This document shows positions 23,561 to 33,280 of a DNA stretch of 64,000 nt, piece after piece. The stretch lies in NCBI RefSeq assembly GCF_033807575.1, contig NC_084704.1, forward strand, positions 23,537,968-23,601,967, written 5' to 3'. The notes beneath the pieces were generated by a model, which worked only from the letters and a program-made list of their open reading frames with translations, did no database searches and was not told the origin of the DNA. Numbering within the stretch: position 1 is the first letter of the stretch; each line of letters begins with the position of its first letter. Made by a program: the position numbers and the translations under genes. This stretch comes from Cydia pomonella. Taxonomy: Eukaryota > Arthropoda > Insecta > Lepidoptera > Tortricidae.

Positions 23561-23783
23561 TACAGTCAGCATCAAAAGTAGCGGATGAAACAACGCGCCA
23601 AAAGTATCTGATATTCCTGATAACTTTTCCAAATATAGATAAATTTCTAAAATTCGCGTTCAAAAGTATATCTTTCACAGTTTTAGTTGTTCTATATTAA
23701 AGAAATCACTTTTGTTAAGCTGTTACAGAATGGTAGTTACTTATGAAACGTTATTTCATCCGCTACTTTTGATGCTGACTGTA
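23561..23783. mobile_element. MITE with 30-bp perfect inverted ends and TA target sites
   Basis: TACAGTCAGCATCAAAAGTA (23561 onwards, 30 bp) is exactly inverted at 23754-23783. The outermost TA on each side fits a Tc1/mariner-type target duplication. The interior is A+T-rich and non-coding, although an open frame crosses it. Confidence 0.85.
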
Positions 23784-23889
23784 CAATGTCCGTTTGAATC
23801 TTTTTATGTCAGAAATTCCCTTAATATCTAATGGTAAATGATTGAATACTTTAATTTACATTATGTGACAGATATTTTTAAATACGTAA

Positions 23890-24560
23890 TGCACTTTTTC
23901 TCAAACTTGTAATGAAATGTTGACATGACTTCAAATTAGGTCCGGAAATACTACATATCAGGTGCGATGAGTGAAGATGATATGTAAAGGAATTTCATAC
24001 AGACTTACACACCTAGGATTGTAAGGCAACCTTCTTTTGTTTTTAAACGTCAAATTATACCACGTCTTGGCATTCAACCTCAAAAAAACTTATAAGCAAA
24101 ATTATGCGTTTTTTTCTTTTTTTCGTCTTTTTCTTTTTTATGTTTGTTAAATCTTACTTCAGGGATTCGAAGGGGAACGAAAATTTGATTATTTTTGCGC
24201 TACGATGCACGATTTAGGAGATACAGCGCTATAAAGCTTTTTTTTAAGTCACGCAGAAATCTTTACAAGGCTGTATCTCCTAAACCGTGCGTCGTAGCGC
24301 AAATATAATCAAATTTTCGTTCCCCTTTGAAACCCGACGCACTGAATAACGTATCACATTAGGACATGAAACAATCATCATCATCCTATTTTTTATTATT
24401 ATTTCATTGCAAGTTTGAGAAAAGCACTATACAAATCTCGGCGAGAAACGGGGTTGCCGGCCGCGTATCCCTTTTCTGACCTCACTACGTTCGGCCGTCT
24501 ACATCTACTTGGCCTGCAACCCTTAGTTTCCCGTCCTCTATAGAGTCTATAGTAATGTAC
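23890..24560 (+). repeat. dispersed repeat family B, copy 2
   Basis: Inverted relative of copy 1. It carries the central hairpin at 24174-24238/24267-24330 and ends CCCGTCCTCTATAGAGTCTA...TAGTAATGTACTA. Its right end abuts the LINE relic at about 24560. Confidence 0.75.
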
Positions 24561-26400
24561 TATTACATATTGGTCCTATAGGACTTCTGAAGCGTATCCT
24601 CGGATTTGCAACGAGTTTTGTAAATAAGTTAGGGTTAGACTTAACAACAATGCCGATTTCTAAAACATACATTAGTATGTATATAACTAGTGTTAATGTT
24701 AGCAATTTAAGTTTTTTAAATAGAGGTTTACAAGAGTGTAAAGGTCCTTTCCCACAAATAGCTCTATTACATTTTTTCTGGCTAATAAACAACCTTTTTA
24801 TGTCCGTTTAGTTTCCCCAAATAATTAGTCCCAATCTAAGCAATGAAGCAACGTAGCCGTGATAGGAAATAATAGCGATTTTTTCGCCAGATAAGCGTTG
24901 TAATCGCTTCAGAGCGTATGATTTTTTTTTTTATCTAATACACAAATTGTCTATTATGTGTTTTCCAGCTACAATAGCGATATAAAAGTAATCCAAGAAA
25001 CCGTGTTTCAGTATCTTCTTCTAACGTAGGTATGTCCTCTACAAGTAATGTCCAAATTTGATGTATTCGTTTTATTGTTACAAAGCTGTATATATTTAGT
25101 TTTACTTATATTAATCTTCAAGTTATTTAATTGTAACGAATTACATATACAGGGTGATTCAGGAGACGTGAGCAGGATCAAGCTTGAGCATTCAGTAAGT
25201 TATAAGCAACTGTTTCGTACCAGTATTTGTGAGATTAACGTTCTTTTATTTCTTACTGTTAAAAAAAAAATGTTTTAATTTATTTACGCCATGTATGGTC
25301 ACCCTCTTTGTTTTATCCATAACAAGTGACAAATTGAATGTCTGGTTACTTTTGAAAAATCGTATCTCACTCAAGTGTGACATTTTGTTTTCTTCATAAT
25401 CAAACTGCTGTCATAACGGTTAAAGAGGTTTTATCTTTCTTAATTAAGTGTTGTAGGGTGTCCATGATTGTAGATTATCAAATTTGTCCCTCCCAAAAAG
25501 TTAAATAACAGAAATAAAGCGAGTTTGTTTTACTTAAATATGATGATGAACGGTTCAATAACATTTACTGATTGTGTAGGCTCAGTCCTGCTCACGTCTC
25601 ATGAATCACCCTGTAGAGTCAATAGTCATATTAATAGTCATGTTCATATTTTTATCGAGATTATCACCTGGTATCAATATAGAAATGATATCAGCGAATA
25701 AAACTGTCTTATAACCACTGGTTTTTAGTAAGACTTTAATATAAATAATAAATAAAAGCTGACCTAAAACACTGCCTTGAGGTACTCCTGTGCAGTGCCT
25801 TTTTCTATAGAACGATATATGATGATATAATTTTTGTCATCTAACCTATTTATTTCTACGCACTGTTTTCTGTGATGAAGATAACTTTGAAGCCATGCTA
25901 ACCATATCCTCTAAAACCCACCTTTTGCATTTTGCTAGTAATATGTCATGACTAACATAATCAAACGCTTTACTCATATCAAAGAAATGCTGCGTTAAAG
26001 GAGTATTCTTGTAACGAGAGTTCTTTGGTCAATCCTCCTTTTAAAAATGGATCCAATAAGTGAGTAATAGGCGTGTGTGATTGACTTTTCCTTTGGGAAC
26101 GCATTTTGTTAGTTAGCAATTATTTAGTTTTTCTAAAAATTGAGTCATTCTATGGTGCACAGCCTTTTCATAAACTTTTTTCAAGCACAGATATGAGCTT
26201 AATGAGACGGTAGTTATCTACGGCTTCTTTATCGTCTTTCTTAGAGAGCGGTTTCACTACAGTATTATTTTGTATTATTTAAAGACTGTATGTATTTTAT
26301 AATTTCGTTAATCGTACAGGGCGAGGTAAACATACTATGATAAGCAAAGTCTACATCCTTGATTATTAACTTCCAGTCACAATTTGTTTTCAGATTATTA
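24560..26400 (-). pseudogene. CR1/Jockey-type LINE reverse transcriptase relic
   Basis: Reading leftwards, the conceptual fragments are KPLSKKDDKEAVDNYR with VLEK (RT block 2), FDMSKAFDYVSHDILLAKC (the catalytic Asp block), GTPQGSVLGQLLF and a decayed LFAD block near 25700. After an inserted MITE comes the C-terminal SCKPLFKKLKLLTLTLVIY with VKSNPNLF at 24700. Frames are broken many times. It is not functional. Confidence 0.7.
25150..25613. mobile_element. MITE inserted in the LINE relic
   Basis: The left end CAGGGTGATTCAGGAGACGT...GAGCAGGA and right end TCCTGCTCACGTCTCATGAA...TCACCCTG are inverted with few differences. TA lies immediately outside both ends (25148-25149 and 25614-25615). The interior is non-coding. 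Confidence 0.8.
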
Positions 26401-26544
26401 ATGAAATGATCGTTGAAATGTTGACTATTTCAGAAGGATCGCGAACGTGTTGGCCCTTAAAGGTTAATGATTATATGCCTTCAAAAAGATTTGTCACATC
26501 AGTTTAATGGATCAAAAGGTTTCTTCAACGTAGGTAGTAGCTAG

Positions 26545-26975
26545 GGAGCCGGCGATGCTAAATGCGTAGTTACTCGAGCGCAGTAGAGCCCTATTAAAAT
26601 CGAATATTTAGATGATAGGAAGAAAAAACGTTATATGAAGTTTTCCTTTCCAGCGAGCAGGAAAGCGTCTACAGATTTTTCTAATTTCGGGGGGGTGAGG
26701 GTGGAGGGTTAAGAAATTTGGTCATTTTGGTCCAAGTTAATGTCCATCCATTTCCTTAATCTGGCGATCACAAGTGCGACGCCCAATTTTCACATTGTAA
26801 CAATTGCTAGACTTAGTAATAGCACAATTATATCATAAATTTGGACCAAAATTACCAAATTCCCCCAGTTCAACAAAATGTGTTTCAACTAATGGATCAA
26901 CATAGACGGCTAAAAGTGGTAGTAGACTTCACGGGGTAGGAAGATATCACTCATATCTAAATCTGACGCGCTCAA
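26545..26975. repeat. foldback element
   Basis: GCGTAGTTACTCGAGCGC pairs with GCGCTCAAGTAACTAC. Inside, AAATTTGGTCATTTTGGTCC pairs with GGACCAAAATTACCAAATT. The sides are diverged. No coding capacity. Confidence 0.55.
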
Positions 26976-27249
26976 GTAACTACAAAAATTCCCTCTGGGG
27001 CTCTCCAACCATAGGTATTAACTCGTAGCTGAAATATCCGTAGGTACAATTAAACTTTCTGATTAATTAATTTACTTCCGTTTTGCAATTAGCGCTCTAT
27101 GTAGCTATGTGTAATCATGTACTTTAATTCTCCTGCTGATAATCCGATATAAATACAATAAAAAATAATAGGTATTTAGTTATTAGAGTTGATCAGCTAT
27201 TTCTTGTTGTGATCGTGTCCAATCACGTCAGTCTGGGGACACTAGCAGC

Positions 27250-27545
27250 ACAGGGGCCTTATTCGAGATGCACAACTGTCAAATTTCGCGTCCACATCAA
27301 ATCAACACTTGATTCTATCGCATGTTGATTGTATCAAGTGTTGATTCTATCAACTGTGGATATTATCATTTGGAACAATCAAAACTCATTCATAGAAAAA
27401 ATAATCAAACAAAAATCAACTTTGTTTATTACTACTATATAGTTTGAAATGGCTCTGAACTCGAAGTGGTTCGGTTTGATTTGATTGTCACCTGACTGTG
27501 GATTGCTAATGTCAAATTTTGACAAGTGTTGATTTTATTGCTAGA
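27250..27545. repeat. MITE-like repeat with AATCAACACTTG motifs
   Basis: AAATCAACACTTG near 27300 and CAAGTGTTGATTTT near 27530 are inverted, with another CAAGTGTTGATTCTATC inside. Termini are not clear. Confidence 0.4.
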
Positions 27546-27549
27546 CTTT

Positions 27550-29270
27550 TTTGTCCATGGGCTTGGGCACCATCTTGGATTTTTTGACGTACGACAGGGA
27601 ATACCCTTCCTTTCCTACAAGGAAAGGTCATAGAGAAAAGCGTCTTTTTTTTTAAAACATAAGTTTACAGGAATCAGCGACATCTTGTATTCGATAGGAT
27701 AAGTAATGCGCTATGAACAATGCGGCGGCGAGTAGTGAAACTGTACCTGACAACGTCAATCAATTAAAAAGTGACCACACAGTTGATGGTCGATAAAGGC
27801 GATTATTAATTGAATTTTAACGACAATAAAGAACTATTGACATGCGATCTTTTTGTTGAACCCACACCTACACGTCGAATAATGCTCGCTCCACATATTC
27901 TCCTATAAACGCTCAAAATTGTAAAAAAAATTGATGCAATTTACTCCGCACCCAGTCTCAAGTTGCTTCTAAACCACGTTCACGAACCAAGTTGTAACCT
28001 AACACATCTGTAAATATAAGGCATATGATTTAGAGATAAAGTCCGTTTTTTTTTAAATTACGAGATGGTTCATGAATAACCTTTATTACTATAAAAATAA
28101 TACTACATTTGTCAAAAAAAAATTCTGTATTGCGCTATTACATAATGCATAAAATTGATATAAAGATAGGTACCATAGTAGCTCGCTCACTTGGTCTATC
28201 AACAACTATTTTAATGCTCTTTGTACTCGTATACGCGACCCCATTGTATGTACAGTCGCCATCAGATATATCGGAACGCATGTATGAGATCTCAAATTAT
28301 TAAGATAAGACCTACTGTACTGTCTATATTACTTACCAAGACCTAAGTACCTATTATTTATATGTACCTACACAAAGAGAATTCCTATGTTAAAAGGAGA
28401 TTAAATACATATTTTGTTATTCAACTACAAATAAAATAAAATTTATCTTTTTCAGTTAACACATTTTTTTACCGATTTCTTTAATAAAATAAAACATTAA
28501 AGTATTATGTGACTATATTTCATTGTCTTCGGTGTAGATTATTTACTGATGTTCCAATTTCCTGTATTAGTTTGGTACCAGGAAATATAAAAACTACACC
28601 TCTTCAAAAACTTTGCTGGTAGTTCGACATCTGTAAGTTTAAATATAAATCATGATAAAAACACTTAAGTCAAAAACGTATACATAAAATATTTGCCCTA
28701 TATTCTGGTCGCTCGGTAGGGTGCCCAGAAGGCTGGGTGCATTTCCGCGCTGGTTAACAATGCTGATCCTCTGGTCACCAGAAGCCTATATAAGGCGCTC
28801 TCATAGAGCCACGCTAGTGCCCTAGAGTTTCAAATTCAACCCCAAGTGCCACAAATATGTAGTTAAGGGTTTAAATTCTGGATCAAGAACATGGTATACT
28901 ATTCGCTAGTAAGGCCATAGGTATTAGAAAAAAAAAATAGTAGGAGACGGCCGTGGTCATGGTAGGTGGTACAGGTGGGCCAGGCAAGCTCTGAAATTAT
29001 GCACCTATTTTACTATAACTTTGTTCACCTGTGTATATTTACTGTTTCCATGATAATCATTTTTAATATGTAGCCCTCATATTTTTTAACACAAAATCAT
29101 AATTTTAATTCAATAATTAATGGTGTTTTACATATTAATCATTAATGTACCTATTTTGCAAAATTTTCTTGCATATAATAATATTGTTTACTTCAATTGA
29201 CGTGTTTATTATTTTCGTTACTATGTCAACGTTAATACTTAAAAAATTATAACGTGAAGGTTGAGTCCGC
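27550..29270. other. no gene recognised
   Basis: A+T-rich sequence. The open frame 28109-28303 starts in an A-run and shows no family signature. A GC-richer patch at 28700-28850 may be an old repeat. Confidence 0.4.
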
Positions 29271-29279
29271 AGTACAGTT

Positions 29280-30150
29280 ACAGTTTACGTACATAGTGGC
29301 ATTAGCACAGTCGGATTAGGACCAAACTCGAAATGTCTGAACAGTCATGAAATTTGGTATGTATATACGCCCCTTAAAGGCCCCTTTTTCATGCCCACAC
29401 CATTTGACATTTGGGGACCTCGAGGAACCGCAGCCATCTTGGAAAATGTGGACCATCCAGGAGAAATTCGCGTTTTACTCTAAATCTACGTTCTTTATTC
29501 AATAATCGTGTAAGCCAACATTCAAGCTTATAAAATTCTACACAAAATAGTTTTAGACATCTTTGCGAAAAAAAAATGATCTTGCTTTAAAAAATACTTG
29601 CAAAACCCAGATTTAGCCCTTATACCCTTTCATGGGATATTCTCTTAATAGGAAACTTGGAAGAATAAAAATTCCACTTTTAACTATACATTTGTACATA
29701 ATCTACCCCAATATCAATATTTTACTTGACTGCAACTTAACCAGAAAGTATAGGGTTATGGGTATAAGTACTGAGGATTCAGGACACCCTGTAGCTTAGG
29801 ATACTGGACGGATTTTTTAAATGACGTATTATTTAGCCCTAAACTTTTTTCTTCCGTTAATTTTAGTAACTTTGTATTGCATAGCACTTGTATACTAACT
29901 GTGGATCTACTGATGTCTGTTTTACTGTACTCTGCTCAATAGTTTAGGCGCTAGAAGAAAAAATATGATTTAATATTCGGAGTCCTCTCAAGGCGGCTGT
30001 ATTGATTTTTCTTTAATAGAACAAGTAAAAGTAGGGTTTGGGCATGAAAAAGGGGCCTTTAATTTATATACATAATAAATTGCATGACTGTTACAGAGAT
30101 TTCGAGGTTGGTCCTAATCCGATTATGCTACATTGTGCGTCCGCAGCAAA
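29280..30150. mobile_element. element with about 100-bp terminal inverted repeats
   Basis: The left end has AGTCGGATTAGGACCAA and GGCCCCTTTTTCATGCCCA. The right end has GGGCATGAAAAAGGGGCC and TTGGTCCTAATCCGATTATG. The arms are about 100 bp and diverged. The roughly 650-bp interior has no recognisable transposase, so it is probably non-autonomous. Confidence 0.7.
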
Positions 30151-30435
30151 TTCGGTTCTCCATACAAATGTAGTTATGCTCTCATTTTAAAATGACTTGC
30201 TAGATTGCTCTGAAACTTTGTACTTACAATAGGATATGGTATGTCTATGCCTATAATTAATTTAAAACATAAATGTGAAATGAGAGCCAATTAAGTTCAA
30301 TATTAAGAATATGTGTCGTTCTTGACTCGCCGACAACGGAATTGAGATCTATATGGGTGCCATGTTCTGTGCTGTGTAGAAAATCCTGAAATTATAAAGG
30401 ATTCGTCTTGGCTAGTTTTTACATATAGGCTACGT

Positions 30436-30914
30436 ATCACCGAAACGTCACAAACACCACGAAGGTTCGGCTTGTACGGGCCCTCGTTTTTCCTATATTC
30501 TTATACGCTGCGGAGACCTGGACTATCCGAAAGACAGAGTAGAAGACGATAGACGCCCTAGAAAAATGGTACTGGAGGAAAATGCTGGGGATATCCTGGA
30601 CCGAGTTTCGGACTAATGTCTCCATCCTTAAAGAACTCCGTATCAAGCAGCGCCTTTCGACTCTCGTAAAGACCCGCATACTCAGTTTTTTCGGTCACGT
30701 CTCGAGGAGGAACAACGACTCCATAGAGCGTCTAGTGGTGCAGGGTAGAGCAAACGGAAAAAGACCGCGCAAAAGGCCACCTATGCGATGGACTGACCAA
30801 ATCAAATCTGCCATGAAGGGTCCCCTGAACGCATTTGCCAGAATGGCCCCCAACCGCGAAAAATGGCGAGAAATCGTACGGCAAGCAACATCTGCGCCTG
30901 ATATCAGCAGTTGA
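30436..30914 (+). pseudogene. non-LTR retrotransposon ORF2 C-terminus (RTE-like)
   Basis: A frame from about 30441 gives VRLVRALVFPIFLYAAETW, then one in-frame TAG. It then runs on as WYWRKMLGISWTEFRTNV, ILSFFGHVSRRN, RWTDQIK and EIVRQAT, to a TGA at 30912-30914. The 'RMLGISW-RTN...GH--RRN' layout is the C-terminal end of RTE-like and related LINE ORF2 proteins. It is 5'-truncated, with a GAAGAAGAAGA run just after the stop. Confidence 0.75.
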
Positions 30915-32279
30915 CCACGACGCTATGCAAAGAGTACAACGACAAAGAAGAAGAAGACGTATCATATTTGTCTAATATTTGGTTTGTTGGTACACACACA
31001 AGGGATAGTCTCTAGCTAGGTACGGGGTGCCACACTCGTCAGCGCGACGGCGATATTTTTTACCTTTTACCTAAAAATCTCAAATTTGTGTACGGGCTCA
31101 GCTCCTGTTTCGTCTTAAGCCTGAATTTAACAGATTCTGACTCACAGGGAGCTTTGAGCATGCTGTTGCGTTCGTTTTCAAATTTTGAAAAAAAGAACTA
31201 GCCTAACAACACAATAAATGCTTGTTTTTCCGCATTCTTCACTATATCTCCCTGTCTCACTACTATCTGACCTTCTAACTCAGAGGGGAAAATATACCTT
31301 ATTGGGGCTACTCCATCTTCCTCATGATAATATATTTTACTTTACTGAAAAGCAATCGGTACATGTTCCAAGATGCACATTGTTAAGAGCCGGGGTTAGA
31401 ACCCACGACCATTGGTTTTAAAATGAAGCTTTGTATATAATTTGTATTTTTATAATAAATCTGTTTTCTTGTTGACATTTTGTGGTATTGTATTGCTTTA
31501 TGTGAATTGTCAAGATATTTCTTTCATCCTGGACAATTGTCACATGCGTCACATGTACGTTTTTATGATAGATCTACATCGACGCAACTGCATGTCATTG
31601 TCAAAGAGCATATAATCACTACGTTTTAAGAGACGGGACTTCCATACTAGCGAGTGGAATCAGTTTGTTTCGCAAATCATTACCAAAATGTACGACAAAG
31701 AACTGTCAATGAACCATAGTACCAACATAAGCGATTTCAATAGTGTAGTACGCTAGACGCTTACGATTCTTATCGATATCGATAAAATGGGGAGGGTTGA
31801 AACATAGGCTCCTGTCTACAAATTTTGTACTCGAAATCAGGTTAGCATCGAGTCCACATTTAAGTTGTATGTTATATAGTGGATAGTTCTTAATTGGACT
31901 ACTATCTGGTCGGGCTTAATGTGGACCCGAATTATTTAAATACAGTGTTTAAGTCGTGTTTTTTTATTTTATTAAATGCTTGATTTTCATAATGATGTGC
32001 ACATACATGTTTGAATAAATGTAACTTTTCTATGGGAAGATGTATCAGGTCTTCGTTTCCAACAAATTTGGCCCTCTGCCTGCATCTGAAAACATACAGC
32101 CTTGGAAAAACATGACTTTATCTACAGTTTATATTCCATGTGTTTGCTAATGAGATGATCAACTGATTATTTCGCGCTAATATGCATCTATAAATCATGT
32201 TTTTCGGCATCCAGTTATCAACAACCCTTTATCAATGCTTTAACTTTTTATGTATTTATATGTCTGTTAATCATGAGAA
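30915..32279. other. no gene recognised
   Basis: A+T-rich sequence. No conserved motif was seen in the 31218-31421 open frame. Confidence 0.4.
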
Positions 32280-32607
32280 CGAGTCTGGCCTTGTTGGCAG
32301 CGACCCTGCCTATGAAGCCGATGGTCCCAGGTTCAAATCCTGGAACGGGCATTTATTAGTGTGATGAGCATGAATATTTGTTCCTGAGACATGGGTATTT
32401 TCTATGTATTTATAAATACTTATAAATTAGGTCTATGTACATATATATATATACATTATTGCACAAACTGACTTAGTACTAAAGTATGAATGGCATGTGT
32501 TGTGGGTATATATATATATCGTTGTCTAAGTACCCACAACACATGCCATTCATACTTTAGTACTAAGTCAGTTTGTGTAATAATGTCCTATAATATTTCT
32601 TTATTTA
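32280..32607 (+). mobile_element. tRNA-derived SINE, copy 3, with palindromic tail
   Basis: The A-box is TGGCCTTGTTGG (32286-32297). The B-box is GGTTCAAATCC (32330-32340), which fits the consensus. The usual tail (TTGTCTAAGTACCCACAAC...GTCAGTTTGTGTAATAATGT) is preceded by its own inverted copy at 32453-32508. Confidence 0.8.
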
Positions 32608-33164
32608 TCATAAAAACAAAGATTAATTTTCTTACATTTTAGGTTAATATATTAAATAATCACTAGCTAAAAAAAATATGTTAACTAATGACAATTAATG
32701 CATAAGTAATAGATAATTTATGCATTATTAATCTTCGACGAATTAATTAGGGTCATATTGCATGTTAGTTCTAAGGAAATTTCACATATTTAATTTAATT
32801 ATTTACACTGATATACAAATAAAACTACAGTTATCGATAGTTATAGTACATCCCTAGTTCACAACGAAAAATAATGTAAAATATCTAATTTTCAATGTGT
32901 TTATAGCCTGCTGACCCAAAATAAGGTCAAAAGTATCTAAAGCAATACTTACCAGTCTTCATCCAAGGGAAATTTCGCCATAAAATCCCTTTTTTCGTGA
33001 TTTTCTCGAGTGGCTCGCTTGCCACATAATAATAATTAATAATAATTAAGCCATATATTTCCAATAGATTACATTCCACGCTTCGATATATTAATTACAT
33101 TATTATTATTTTGATTGTATAATTATATAGTTAGCAATATAAATAGCAGTAGCATAAGACATTA

Positions 33165-33168
<4 letters not shown>

Positions 33169-33226
<58 letters not shown>
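33169..33226. repeat. (AT)n microsatellite at the LINE 3' end
   Basis: A run of AT dinucleotides of about 55 bp. It lies just beyond the 3' untranslated end of the - strand LINE and is probably its tail. Confidence 0.85.
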
Positions 33227-33230
<4 letters not shown>

Positions 33231-33280
33231 TGATAAATTAGTTTATATTAATTAGTAGTATTATAGTATCTAATTATTAT

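Noticed and set aside
28109..28303. Small hypothetical gene
   Set aside because: It starts in an A-run, has no splice or family support and lies in non-conserved A+T-rich DNA.
32286..32340. Functional tRNA gene
   Set aside because: A and B boxes are present, but there is no cloverleaf with anticodon and acceptor stem. The context is a SINE.
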